NCBI GenBank assembly: GCA_947375135.1
Contig: CANCER010000011.1
Location: 44,624 to 108,623, forward strand
DNA length: 64,000 nt
Direction of reading: 5' to 3'
Source of the DNA: Comamonadaceae bacterium
Lineage (GTDB): Bacteria; Pseudomonadota; Gammaproteobacteria; Burkholderiales; Burkholderiaceae_C
How positions within the stretch are numbered: the first letter of the stretch is position 1; every line of letters starts with the position of its first letter. The notes under the pieces are model-generated. The model searched no databases. It had not been told where the DNA came from and saw nothing but the letters and a program-made list of their open reading frames with translations. Made by a program: the position numbers and the translations under genes. Positions 36,408 to 44,721 of this stretch are shown piece after piece.

Positions 36408-37583
36408 TTACACGGCGACCGGTGTGATCCAGGGCTGGTCAATGGCCTGCGCGCTGTCCACCACCGCATCCACAAAGGCCACACCCTTGAGGCCGTCGTA
36501 GGCCAGGGGAATGTTCTGCCCTATGGCCGTGGGCGCGCGGCCTTCACGGCGCGCATTGATGGCCTCGGCAAAGCCGCTGTAGAGGTTGGCAAAGGCTTCC
36601 AGATAACCTTCGGGGTGTCCCGGGGGCGTGCGTGTGCGGGACTTGGCGGCTTCGGACAAATCGCCGGCGCCGCGCTTGATCAGCTCGGTGCGGCCCAAGA
36701 GACCGGTGAACAGCAGGTCGTTCGGGTTTTCCTGGAACCACTGCACAGAACCCTTCTCGCCGAACACGCGCAGGCGCACGCCGTTGGAGCAGCCAATGGC
36801 CACCTGCGAAGACCACAGCAGGCCGCGTGCGCCACCTGCATAGCGGATCATCACATGGGCGTTGTCGTCGAGCTGGCGTCCTGCCACAAAGGTGGCCAGA
36901 TCGGCGGTGATGGCCTCGGCCTTCAGCCCGGTGACAAAGCCTGCCAGGTGGTAGGCATGGGTGCCGATGTCGCCAATCGAGCCGCCGCGTCCCGACTTCT
37001 TGGGGTCGGTGCGCCAGGCTGCTTGCGCGTTGCCTTCGGACTCGATGGCCGTGGCCATCCATTCCAGCGGGTATTCCACTTGCACCACACGGATGGCGCC
37101 CAGCTTGCCGGTCGCCACCATCTCACGCGCTTCGTGAATCATGGGGTAGCCGGAATAGGTGTAGGTCACACCCATGAAGCGGCCGGTCTTTTTCACCAAC
37201 GCTTCCAGCGCCACCGCGTCTTCCAGGGTGGTAGTCAGGGGCTTCTCGCAGATCACGTCAAAGCCGGCTTCGAGGAAGGCCTTGGCAATCGGGAAGTGCG
37301 TGTGGTTGGGCGTGCAGATGGCGACCACATCGATGCGGTCTTCGCGCTTCAATTCGGCTTCCAGCATCTGCTGGTAGTCACCGTAGGAGCGGTCAGCGGC
37401 CAGGCCCTGGCTGGCGGCGAATTTATGGCCGCGCGCGGCGTCCACGTCAAAGGCGCCGGCCACCAGTTGCAGAGCGCCGTCCTGGCGCGCCGCGATGCGG
37501 TGGATGTTGCCGATATAGGCGCCTTCACCGCCGCCCACCATGCCGAGCCGCAAGGGCCTGCGTGCGTTGTTGTCTGTAGACAT
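36408..37583 (-). CDS. Gfo/Idh/MocA-family NAD(P)-dependent oxidoreductase
   Basis: A 391-residue sugar or cyclitol dehydrogenase. The N-terminal Rossmann domain has GMVGGGEGAYIG and the conserved CEKPLTT motif whose lysine helps catalysis. The substrate domain has the GDIGTHAYHL segment, with the usual catalytic Asp and His. It is the last gene of the minus-strand operon that starts with iolD, 12 bases after a TIM-barrel isomerase; this two-gene pair is common in cyclitol and rare-sugar loci. It is only distantly like the two IolG proteins of the divergent operon, so it likely acts on a different intermediate or isomer. Confidence 0.87.
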   Translation of the reverse strand: MSTDNNARRPLRLGMVGGGEGAYIGNIHRIAARQDGALQLVAGAFDVDAARGHKFAASQGLAADRSYGDYQQMLEAELKREDRIDVVAICTPNHTHFPIAKAFLEAGFDVICEKPLTTTLEDAVALEALVKKTGRFMGVTYTYSGYPMIHEAREMVATGKLGAIRVVQVEYPLEWMATAIESEGNAQAAWRTDPKKSGRGGSIGDIGTHAYHLAGFVTGLKAEAITADLATFVAGRQLDDNAHVMIRYAGGARGLLWSSQVAIGCSNGVRLRVFGEKGSVQWFQENPNDLLFTGLLGRTELIKRGAGDLSEAAKSRTRTPPGHPEGYLEAFANLYSGFAEAINARREGRAPTAIGQNIPLAYDGLKGVAFVDAVVDSAQAIDQPWITPVAV

Positions 37584-37595
37584 AAATAGCTTTCC

Positions 37596-38648
37596 TTAGA
37601 TTCCGAGGATGCTGCGATTGGCAGCCTTATTGGCACCCGACTTCACAAAGTCGTCAAAGGCACGTTCGGACACCTTGATGATGTGTTTCTTGATGAACTC
37701 CGCGCCTTCGGCCGCACCGTCGTCGGAGTTCTTCAAAAAGCATTCCCACTCCATCACGGCCCAGCCGTCGAAGTCGTAGGTGGCGAACTTGGAGAAGATG
37801 GCGCCGAAGTCAACCTGGCCGTCGCCCAGCGAGCGGAAACGGCCGGCCCGGTTCTTCCAGGGCTGGAAGCCGCCGTACACACCGGTCTTGCCGTTGGGGC
37901 GGAACTCGGCATCCTTGACGTGGAACATCTTGATGCGCTCGTGGTAGTGGTCGATAAAGGCCAGGTAGTCGAGCTGCTGCAGCACAAAGTGGCTGGGGTC
38001 GTAGAGCATGTTGCAGCGCTTGTGGCCGCCCACGCGCTCCAGGAACATCTCGAAGGTCAGGCCGTCGTGCACGTCTTCGCAGGGGTGGACTTCATAGCAA
38101 AGGTCCACGCCGTTTTCGTCGAACTGGTTCAGGATGGGCAGCCAGCGCTTGGCCAGCTCGTCAAAGGCCTCGTCCACCAGGCCTTCGGGCCACTGGGGAT
38201 AGGGATAGAGATAGGGCCAGAGCAGGGAGCCGGTGAAGGACACATGGCGGTCCAGGCCCAGGTTCTTGGAGGCGCGCGCGCAATAGCCCATTTGCTCCAC
38301 GGCCCATTGCTGGCGCAGCGACGGATTGCCACGCACTTCCACGGGTGCGAAGCTGTCCATGATCTGGTCATGTGCGGGATGCACGGCTACCAGTTGACCG
38401 GTGATGTGCGAGGCCAGCTCGGTCACCACCAGACCCTTGGAGGCCAGCATGCCGGTGATCTCGTCGCAATAGGTCTGGCTCTCGGCGGCCAGCTTCAGGT
38501 TGAAGATGCGGGTATCCCAGGTGGGGATTTGCACGCCCTTGAAGCCTTTGTCGGCCACCCATTGCGCCAGCGTGTCCAGTCGGTTGAAAGGCGCTTCATC
38601 GGTCGCAAACTGCGCCAGGTAGATGCCGGGTCCTTTAATGGTTTTCAT
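37596..38648 (-). CDS. Sugar phosphate isomerase/epimerase (xylose isomerase-like TIM barrel)
   Basis: A 350-residue AP-endonuclease-2/IolE-fold TIM barrel. Metal ligands are expected from E in DLCYEVHPCED, D in YDPSHF, H in FHVKD and E in WAVMEWECF, in the usual order. The pattern is of isomerases, epimerases or dehydratases acting on sugars and keto-cyclitols. It is flanked by an SDR gene and a Gfo/Idh/MocA gene in the iolD operon, so it probably isomerises or dehydrates an inositol-derived compound. The exact reaction is unknown. Confidence 0.85.
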   Translation of the reverse strand: MKTIKGPGIYLAQFATDEAPFNRLDTLAQWVADKGFKGVQIPTWDTRIFNLKLAAESQTYCDEITGMLASKGLVVTELASHITGQLVAVHPAHDQIMDSFAPVEVRGNPSLRQQWAVEQMGYCARASKNLGLDRHVSFTGSLLWPYLYPYPQWPEGLVDEAFDELAKRWLPILNQFDENGVDLCYEVHPCEDVHDGLTFEMFLERVGGHKRCNMLYDPSHFVLQQLDYLAFIDHYHERIKMFHVKDAEFRPNGKTGVYGGFQPWKNRAGRFRSLGDGQVDFGAIFSKFATYDFDGWAVMEWECFLKNSDDGAAEGAEFIKKHIIKVSERAFDDFVKSGANKAANRSILGI

Positions 38649-38666
38649 GCTTGACGCACTCTCTGC

Positions 38667-39485
38667 TTATGCGGTCATGGGACCGGCAGGAACCGGAGGC
38701 GCGGCGTCGTAACCACCCCAGACCGACTGGTCGAAATGGATCACCGAGCCGGTCATCATGCCGCTGTCGTCGGATGCCAGAAAGGCCACGGCCTTGGCCA
38801 CTTCAGCGGGGTCCAGAAGGCGACCAAAGGGCTGTGCGGCAGCGGCCTTCTCCAACCAGTTTTCGTCGGCGCCGTGGTACTCGCGCTGCGTGCGATCTTC
38901 ACCGTCGGAGGCCATCCAGCCGATGTCGAGTTGGTTGACTCGAATGCGGTTGCGCATCAGCGCGTAGCCGGAGTTACGGGTCAAAGTGGCCAGCGCGCCC
39001 TTGGAGGCACAGTAAGGAGCGATAAAGGGCTGACCGGCGCGCTCGGAGGTGGAGCCGATATTGACCATATTGCCTTCAATGCCGTCACGGATCATGCGCT
39101 TGGCGGCCTCTTGCATCAGGAAGAAGGGGGCGCGCACATTGACGGCAAACATGCGGTCAAACAGGTCTTGCGAGGTGTTGAGCAGGTTGCCGCGGTCGGT
39201 GAGGCCAGCGGCATTTACCAGCACGTCAATGCGGCCAAAGACCTTGTCGGCCTGGGCGATCACATTGCGGCAGTCGTCCACGCTGTTGAGGTCGGCGGCG
39301 ACAAACACGGTTTTGACGCCGGTGTCTTTTTCAATGCGTTGCGCTACGGCTTCGCCCTTGGCGGCAGAGCGGCCGCAGATGGCCAAGCCGGCTGCGCCGG
39401 CCTTGGCAAATTGCAGCGCAATGGCGGCGCCCAAGCCTTGGGTTCCGCCGGTGATGACGGCTATCTTTCCATCGAGACGATTCAT
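38667..39485 (-). CDS. SDR-family NAD(P)-dependent oxidoreductase
   Basis: A 272-residue classical short-chain dehydrogenase. The cofactor-binding motif is TGGTQGLG near residue 13, and the catalytic Ser and YxxxK appear as NIGSTSERAG and YCASK, followed by NRIRVNQLDIGW. It starts MNRLDGKIAVITGG at 39485; a longer in-frame start is unlikely. It lies 22 bases after iolD in the same operon. Its substrate is likely a polyol, cyclitol or keto-sugar of the pathway. Confidence 0.9.
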   Translation of the reverse strand: MNRLDGKIAVITGGTQGLGAAIALQFAKAGAAGLAICGRSAAKGEAVAQRIEKDTGVKTVFVAADLNSVDDCRNVIAQADKVFGRIDVLVNAAGLTDRGNLLNTSQDLFDRMFAVNVRAPFFLMQEAAKRMIRDGIEGNMVNIGSTSERAGQPFIAPYCASKGALATLTRNSGYALMRNRIRVNQLDIGWMASDGEDRTQREYHGADENWLEKAAAAQPFGRLLDPAEVAKAVAFLASDDSGMMTGSVIHFDQSVWGGYDAAPPVPAGPMTA

Positions 39486-39507
39486 GTTGTTTCCTTGGTT
39501 CAAAAAA

Positions 39508-41358
39508 TTAAATGCCAACGCGTTGTTTGCTGCGAATCAGTTCCTGTGCCACACGGGCTTCCTGCACGGATTTGCGGGTACTGACCTCGGGCACACCGAC
39601 GTCCCAGTCCGCATCGCCCGGCACCCAGGCATAGGCGTCGGTGACGATGGTGATGAGCGTGGTGCGGTCGTTGCCCTGCGCCCATTCCATGGCGGCGGCC
39701 AGCTCTTCCAGGTTCTGGCAGCTGCGCGCCAGGGCGCCCATGGATTCGGCATGCTTCACAAAGTCCACCGGGAAGGGTTGCTTCACGCGGCAGTCCTTGA
39801 GCAGGTTGTTAAAGCCGGGCACGCCCTTGAATTGCTGCAGGCGGTTGATCACGGCGTAGCCGCCGTTGTCGCAGACCACCACAATCATCTTGTGGCCTGC
39901 CAGCACGGTGGAATAGATGTCGGAGTTCATCATCATGTAGGTGCCGTCGCCCAGCATCACGATGGGCGTGCCCTTGCCCTCCTTGGCCAGGGCATGGCCC
40001 CAGCCGGCTGCGATTTCATAGCCCATGCAGGAGAAGCCGAACTCGCAGTCAAAGGTGTGCGGGTCCTTCACACGCCAGCCCTTGGTCACCTCGCCCGGCA
40101 TGCCACCGGCGGCGGCAATCAGGGTGTCGTTGTCACGCGCGCCCTTGTTGATCACGTCCACTACCTGTGCGTAGCTGGGGATGGGCGCGTTGCTTGGCTT
40201 CTTGTGGCTTTCCAGCAGGGCTTCCCATTCAGCGAACAGGGTGCGCGAGCTCGCAAACCATTCAGCCGGTGCTTCCCAGTTGTCCAACTGCGCTGCCAGT
40301 TCTTCCACGGTTTCACGCGCATCGCCCACCACCGACAGGGCACGGTGCTTGACGGCGTCCCAGCGTGCGGCATTGATGGAGATGAATTGCGCATCGCGGC
40401 GGAACAGGGTCCAGGAGCCGGTGGTGAAGTCCTGCAGGCGGGTGCCAATGGCCAGGATCACATCGGCGTCGGTGGCCAGGGCGTTGGCCGAGGTGGAGCC
40501 GACGATGCCGATGGGGCCGGCATGGGCCGGGTGGTAATGGGTCAGGCCACCCTTGCCCGCAATGGTTTCCACCACGGGGATGTTGTGGCGCAGGGCCAGT
40601 GCGGCGACCTGCTCTTCGGCCAAGGAATAACGCACACCGCCGCCGGAGATGATCAGCGGCTTCTTGGCCGTCTTCAAGAGCGCAACGGCCTGGGCCAGCT
40701 TGTCCTTGTCGGCGCGCGGACGGGGCACCGTCCAGGTGGTGGGCGCAAAGAACTCCTCGGGGTAATCAAAGGCGATTTCCTGCGTGTCCTGGCACAGACC
40801 AATAAAGGCCGGGCCGCAATCGGCCGGGTCCAGCATGGTGGCAATGGCCTGGGGCAGGGAGGTGATGATTTGCTCGGGCAGCGTGATGCGGTCCCAGTAG
40901 CGCACCACCGCCTTGAACGTGTCGTTCACCGTGATGGTGGGGTTGTTGAAATGCTCCACCTGTTGCAGCACCGGATCGGGCAGGCGGTTGGCAAAGGTGT
41001 CACCGGCCAGCAGCAACACCGGCAGGCGGTTGGCGTGGGCCGTGCCGGCTGCGGTCACCATATTGGCCGCACCCGGGCCGATGGAGGTGGCGGCAATCAT
41101 CAATTGCCGGCGCTTCTTGGCCTTGGCAAAGGCCACCGCGGCCAGGGCCATGGACTGTTCGTTCTGCCCGCGCCAGGTCGGCAGGGTGTCTTGCACCGCC
41201 TCCAGCGCCTCGGACAGACAGGTCACGTTGCCGTGGCCAAAGATGGCAAACACTCCGGCAAAGAGCGGCACTTTTTCGCCCTCGATTTCGGTGAACTGGT
41301 TGCATAGGTACTTGACCAGCGCTTGCGCCATGGTCAGCCTGACGGTCTTCTCGGGCAT
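39508..41358 (-). CDS. iolD: IolD, 3D-(3,5/4)-trihydroxycyclohexane-1,2-dione hydrolase
   Basis: A 616-residue ThDP-dependent hydrolase that opens the ring of trihydroxycyclohexanedione to 5-deoxy-glucuronate, the third step of myo-inositol breakdown. It starts MPEKTVRLTMAQALVKYLCN, typical of IolD. The ThDP/Mg motif is GDGTYMMMNSD with the closing DNGGYAVIN, and the N-terminal Glu of the cofactor site lies in the GQNEQSM region. The ATG at 41358 has the ribosome-binding site CCAGGAGATTCC. It is the first gene of a four-gene minus-strand operon and its promoter carries the shared GCAAT palindrome. Confidence 0.95.
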   Translation of the reverse strand: MPEKTVRLTMAQALVKYLCNQFTEIEGEKVPLFAGVFAIFGHGNVTCLSEALEAVQDTLPTWRGQNEQSMALAAVAFAKAKKRRQLMIAATSIGPGAANMVTAAGTAHANRLPVLLLAGDTFANRLPDPVLQQVEHFNNPTITVNDTFKAVVRYWDRITLPEQIITSLPQAIATMLDPADCGPAFIGLCQDTQEIAFDYPEEFFAPTTWTVPRPRADKDKLAQAVALLKTAKKPLIISGGGVRYSLAEEQVAALALRHNIPVVETIAGKGGLTHYHPAHAGPIGIVGSTSANALATDADVILAIGTRLQDFTTGSWTLFRRDAQFISINAARWDAVKHRALSVVGDARETVEELAAQLDNWEAPAEWFASSRTLFAEWEALLESHKKPSNAPIPSYAQVVDVINKGARDNDTLIAAAGGMPGEVTKGWRVKDPHTFDCEFGFSCMGYEIAAGWGHALAKEGKGTPIVMLGDGTYMMMNSDIYSTVLAGHKMIVVVCDNGGYAVINRLQQFKGVPGFNNLLKDCRVKQPFPVDFVKHAESMGALARSCQNLEELAAAMEWAQGNDRTTLITIVTDAYAWVPGDADWDVGVPEVSTRKSVQEARVAQELIRSKQRVGI

Positions 41359-41403
41359 GGAATCTCCTGGTTTTGAGTGAGCCATTGACGATTGCAATGA
41401 ACG

Positions 41404-41417
41404 GCAATAATTATTGC
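41404..41417. promoter_or_regulatory. Operator palindrome upstream of iolD
   Basis: GCAATAATTATTGC is a perfect 14-base palindrome. It lies 17 bases downstream of the minus-strand TTGACA box (41435-41440), so it covers the expected -10 region of the iolD promoter. The same GCAAT-n4-ATTGC form recurs upstream of other genes of the locus. It is the likely binding site of the RpiR-family regulator at 54656. Confidence 0.75.
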
Positions 41418-41452
41418 ATAACGACCCCGCGCGTTGTCAAAATTGCGTGCTT

Positions 41453-41557
41453 ACCTAGGGAAAACACGGATATTCGGCCTTTTTAGGCGCCGTTGCCCAT
41501 CCGACCCGGCTGAAAAACCGCCTTGGGATCGGAAAAACCTAAGGACTTTCCCTAGGT
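41453..41557. repeat. Inverted pair of 11-base boxes in the divergent promoter
   Basis: ACCTAGGGAAA at 41453-41463 recurs exactly as its complement at 41547-41557. Each box is centred on the palindrome CCTAGG. A degenerate third copy (ACCTAAGGA) sits near 41537. The pair encloses the centre of the divergent region and could bind a second regulator. Confidence 0.6.
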
Positions 41558-41560
41558 TTT

Positions 41561-41574
41561 GCAATATTAATTGC
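41561..41574. promoter_or_regulatory. Operator-type site upstream of the ABC importer promoter
   Basis: GCAATATTAATTGC has the arms GCAAT and ATTGC around four bases. It lies 9 bases upstream of the -35 box of the plus-strand promoter and belongs to the same motif family as the iolD and iolE sites. Confidence 0.7.
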
Positions 41575-41582
41575 CAAGTTCG

Positions 41583-41611
41583 TTGACTTGCAATTTATGC
41601 AGTCATACGAT
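41583..41611 (+). promoter_or_regulatory. Sigma-70 promoter of the cyclitol ABC importer operon
   Basis: A -35 box TTGACT (41583-41588) and a -10 box TACGAT (41606-41611) are separated by 17 bases. The spacer contains TTGCAATTTATGCA, a GCAAT-type half site. Regulator binding there would block RNA polymerase, which fits repression. The distance to the first start codon is about 215 bases. Confidence 0.65.
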
Positions 41612-41829
41612 CGCCCTGCGCTCAAGATCACGGTCTCAGGACTGAATCCAGCGTCGCTGAGGACTGGCTTTTAGGAGCGGTTCGATCGGATCCGGTTACC
41701 CAAAAAGTGTCATGAATTTCTACGCCTATGTAAAGGAGAGCAGCCAGACAACGCACCCATGCATGCAACCCGAAACTTGCTCTGCCGGGCAAGTGAGACA
41801 ACACCGATTTATCAAATGAAGGATGACAA

Positions 41830-42855
41830 ATGAAACTCGCTAAGATTCTGAAAACCACCGTGATCGCCGCTGGCATCGCACTCGCAGCCACCGCTGCACT
41901 GGCAAAAGACTATCGCTTTGTGATGGTCTCGCACATCGGCTCGAACGACGCCAACATGGGCTGGCTCACCGAGTCCCTCAAGGAGTTCGAGAAGAAGTAC
42001 CCCAACGTCAAGACCGAGTACATCTCCACCAACAACTACTCGGTGCAAGAGCATGTGCGTCTGCTGGAGCAGGCCATCGCCACCAAGCCCGATGGCATCG
42101 CCGTGCCCATCGTGGACGCCAATGCCTTTGAAGGCCCGCTGCGCAAGGCGATTGCTGCCGGTATCCCGGTCGTGGCCTTCAACATCCCCGACAGCCGCCC
42201 CGAAGGCAAGCGCATTCCCTACCTGACCTATGTCGGTGGTGATGAGTACCTGACTGGCAAGAACCTGGGTCAATACGCCCTGGCACAGGCCAAGGCCGGC
42301 AAGGTGCCCATGCCCACCCGCGTGATGTGCGCCGTGCACGACGCGGCCCACCAGGGTCTGAAGGCGCGCTGCAAGGGCATGCGCGAAGTGATGGAAGGCG
42401 CTGGCGCCAAGTTTGACGAACTGTTCATCAGCGCCGAGCCCACCACGGCCCGCAATGCGATGCAGGCCTACCTGCAGTCGAACAAGGATGCCAACTACAT
42501 CTTCACCGTGGCCGGCTGGTCCTCGCCCTGGGCCTGGGACGTTGCCAACAAGATGGGCCTGAGCCCCGATGTGGACAACAAGGGCATGACCATTCTGACC
42601 GTGGACGAAGGTCCTGTGTCGATCGAAGGCGTGCGTGCCGGTCACATTCTGGCTGCCAACAGCCAGGGCTTCTGGCTGCAGGGCTACGCGCCCATGGAAT
42701 GGCTGTACTGGAACCACGAGCTGGGCTATGAGCCCAAGTCCGACATCCTGACCGGCCCCGTCATCATCAACAAGGCCAATGCAGACAAGTGGGCCAAGCT
42801 GGTGCGCGGCGTGTTCGGCGATGCCGAGTACAAGAAGCAGACCGGCTGGCAATAA
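41830..42855 (+). CDS. Sugar/cyclitol ABC transporter, periplasmic binding protein
   Basis: A 341-residue type I periplasmic binding protein of the ribose/inositol class. The signal peptide ends ...AATAALAKDYRF. The mature protein has the class pattern: GIAVPIVDANAFEGPLRKA in the first lobe hinge and AGIPVVAFNIPDS after it. It is the first gene of the plus-strand operon and is followed by two permeases and an ATPase. Given the iol context the likely ligand is myo-inositol or another cyclitol. The operon promoter is under the shared operator. Confidence 0.9.
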   Translation: MKLAKILKTTVIAAGIALAATAALAKDYRFVMVSHIGSNDANMGWLTESLKEFEKKYPNVKTEYISTNNYSVQEHVRLLEQAIATKPDGIAVPIVDANAFEGPLRKAIAAGIPVVAFNIPDSRPEGKRIPYLTYVGGDEYLTGKNLGQYALAQAKAGKVPMPTRVMCAVHDAAHQGLKARCKGMREVMEGAGAKFDELFISAEPTTARNAMQAYLQSNKDANYIFTVAGWSSPWAWDVANKMGLSPDVDNKGMTILTVDEGPVSIEGVRAGHILAANSQGFWLQGYAPMEWLYWNHELGYEPKSDILTGPVIINKANADKWAKLVRGVFGDAEYKKQTGWQ

Positions 42856-42867
42856 GCCTGAGAACCC

Positions 42868-42889
42868 GGGCCGGAGCTGAATCCGGCCC
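42868..42889 (+). other. Intercistronic hairpin after the binding-protein gene
   Basis: GGGCCGGA-GCTGAA-TCCGGCCC is a perfect 8-base stem with no T-run after it. It lies 13 bases after the binding-protein stop codon. Such hairpins protect the 5' part of the mRNA so that the binding protein is made in excess over the membrane parts. Confidence 0.7.
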
Positions 42890-42961
42890 ACATTCCCCTG
42901 CGGCTGCCTGGTGACCCGGGCGGCCGCAGGGACACACACTTCCCGAACTCCATTGCCCTCC

Positions 42962-43933
42962 ATGACGAATCTCTACCTTCGCAGGCTCCTGACCGGCCAG
43001 TCTCTGGGCTCGGTTATCGGTGTTTGCGCCATGCTCCTGCTGTTCACGTTCATCGACTTCAAGGGCTGGTGGAACATCCAGTCGCTGGTCAACGTGCTGC
43101 AGTTCTCCGCCATCCTGGGCCTGTTGGCCATGGGCCTGGCGTTGGTCATCATTGCCCGCGAAATTGACCTGTCCGTGGGCTCGGTCTACGGCCTGACCGG
43201 TGTTTCCTTTGTCACGCTGGAGCCCCTGCTCGGCGTCCCCCTGTCTTTTGTTGCGGCCATGTCGCTCGCGGCCCTGGTCGGCCTGCTGCAGGGCCTGGCC
43301 GTGGTGCGGCTGAAGCTGCCTTCCATGATCGTCACGCTGGGCGGCCTGTTTACCGTGCGCGGCATTATTTACGTGTGGACGGGTGGCACCGTCAGCACCT
43401 TCTCCGCCGAGGCGCGTACCCACTGGTTGACCCACCTCTTCGGCGGCCAACTGCTGGGAATGCCGGCCGTGGTCTGGTGGACCTTGCTGGTGGCCCTGCT
43501 GCTCAGCGCCCTGCTGCTGCTCACCCGCTTCGGCAACCATCTGCTGGCCACCGGCGGTGAGCCCGACAGCGCCGAATCCCGCGGTGTGCGCACCGACCAC
43601 GTCAAGCTGGCCACCTTTGTACTGTGCTCCATGCTGGCGGGCCTGTCCGGAATCATCACCCTGTGCGACAACCCGCAGACCCACGTCACGCTGGGCGAGC
43701 TGATGGAGCTCGAGGCCATTGCCGCAGCGGTCATAGGCGGCTGCCTGCTGACCGGCGGACGCGGCTCCCTGGTTGGCGCCCTGCTGGGCACCTTCATCGT
43801 GGTGTCCGTGCGCTACGAACTGATTGCGCTGGGCGCACCCTCCTCCTGGTACATGACCTTCGTCGGCGCCGTGCTGATTGCGGCGGTCGTGTTCAACCAA
43901 TACCTTGCCAACAAGATCAACCGTTCCCTGTAA
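42962..43933 (+). CDS. Sugar/cyclitol ABC transporter permease 1
   Basis: A 323-residue inner-membrane permease of the RbsC/BPD_transp_2 family with about eight to ten hydrophobic segments. It has ALVIIAREIDLSVGSVYGL, the conserved I(D/E)LSVG region, and ITLCDNPQTHVTLGELMELEAIAAAVIGG near the C-terminus. The ATG at 42962 starts MTNLYLRRLLTGQ; an upstream in-frame start is less likely. Together with permease 2 it probably forms a heterodimeric channel. Confidence 0.92.
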   Translation: MTNLYLRRLLTGQSLGSVIGVCAMLLLFTFIDFKGWWNIQSLVNVLQFSAILGLLAMGLALVIIAREIDLSVGSVYGLTGVSFVTLEPLLGVPLSFVAAMSLAALVGLLQGLAVVRLKLPSMIVTLGGLFTVRGIIYVWTGGTVSTFSAEARTHWLTHLFGGQLLGMPAVVWWTLLVALLLSALLLLTRFGNHLLATGGEPDSAESRGVRTDHVKLATFVLCSMLAGLSGIITLCDNPQTHVTLGELMELEAIAAAVIGGCLLTGGRGSLVGALLGTFIVVSVRYELIALGAPSSWYMTFVGAVLIAAVVFNQYLANKINRSL

Positions 43934-43947
43934 ACCCGAGTACCACC

Positions 43948-44721
43948 ATGGCGAATCATCCCCTCATACAAGTCAAAAACCTCGACCTGCACTTCGGTTC
44001 CTTTCACGCGCTCAAAAACGTGTCGGTGGACTTCCACGCAGGCGAACTGGTCGGGCTGGTCGGCGACAACGGTGCTGGCAAGACCACGCTGATCCGCGTG
44101 CTGTGCGGCATCCACACGCCCAACTCCGGCGAGGTGTATTTCGATGGCGAACGCGTCACGCGCTTCCATCCCAGCCTGGCCATCAACCAGGGCATTGAGA
44201 CGATCCAGCAGTCGGTCGGCCTGTGCGACAACCTGTCAATCGCCCGCAACTTCTACCTGGGTCGCGAGCCGGTCAGGCGCATCATGGGCATTCCGTTTCT
44301 GGACTTCAAGACCATGCGCAAAACCTCGACCGAGGTGATCCGCGAATTCGGTCTGCGCGACAACGTCTCCACCGACGACGAGGTGGGTCGCCTCTCCGGC
44401 GGTGAGCGCCAGTCGGTCAAAATCGGGCGCGCGGTCGAGTTCAAGAACCGGGTGGTGATCATGGACGAGCCGACCAACCACCTGTCGGTGCGCGAGCGCG
44501 AACACGTCAATGAATTGGCGGTGCAGCTCAAGCAGCAGGGCCTGCTGGTGATCTACATCACGCACGATATTTTCCAGGTTCACAAGCTGGCCGATCGCAT
44601 CGTGATCATGGAGAACGGCGAGAAGGTGGCCGACGCCAAGACCAGCGAGATGACGGCCGATGCGCTGGAAGATGTGATCCGCCAGGGTGGTCGCCTGGTC
44701 GAGAAGCGCGAGGCTGCCTGA
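43948..44721 (+). CDS. Sugar/cyclitol ABC transporter ATPase (single ABC domain)
   Basis: A 257-residue ATPase with one nucleotide-binding domain. Walker A is GDNGAGKTT near residue 38, the signature is LSGGERQ near 148, Walker B is VVIMDEPTNHLS, and the switch His is in YITHDI. Ribose-type ATPases (RbsA) usually have two fused ABC domains of about 500 residues; this single-domain form must dimerise. The ATG lies 14 bases after permease 1 and the stop overlaps the start of permease 2. Confidence 0.93.
   Translation: MANHPLIQVKNLDLHFGSFHALKNVSVDFHAGELVGLVGDNGAGKTTLIRVLCGIHTPNSGEVYFDGERVTRFHPSLAINQGIETIQQSVGLCDNLSIARNFYLGREPVRRIMGIPFLDFKTMRKTSTEVIREFGLRDNVSTDDEVGRLSGGERQSVKIGRAVEFKNRVVIMDEPTNHLSVREREHVNELAVQLKQQGLLVIYITHDIFQVHKLADRIVIMENGEKVADAKTSEMTADALEDVIRQGGRLVEKREAA

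Larger units (their letters stand above)
41359..41829. other. Divergent control region between iolD and the ABC importer
   Basis: This 471-base region holds two back-to-back promoters and no gene. On the minus strand a TTGACA box (41435-41440) precedes iolD. On the plus strand a good sigma-70 promoter lies at 41583-41611. At least two GCAAT-type palindromes and an inverted pair of ACCTAGGGAAA boxes lie here. The plus-strand transcript would have a leader of more than 200 bases. Confidence 0.75.
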
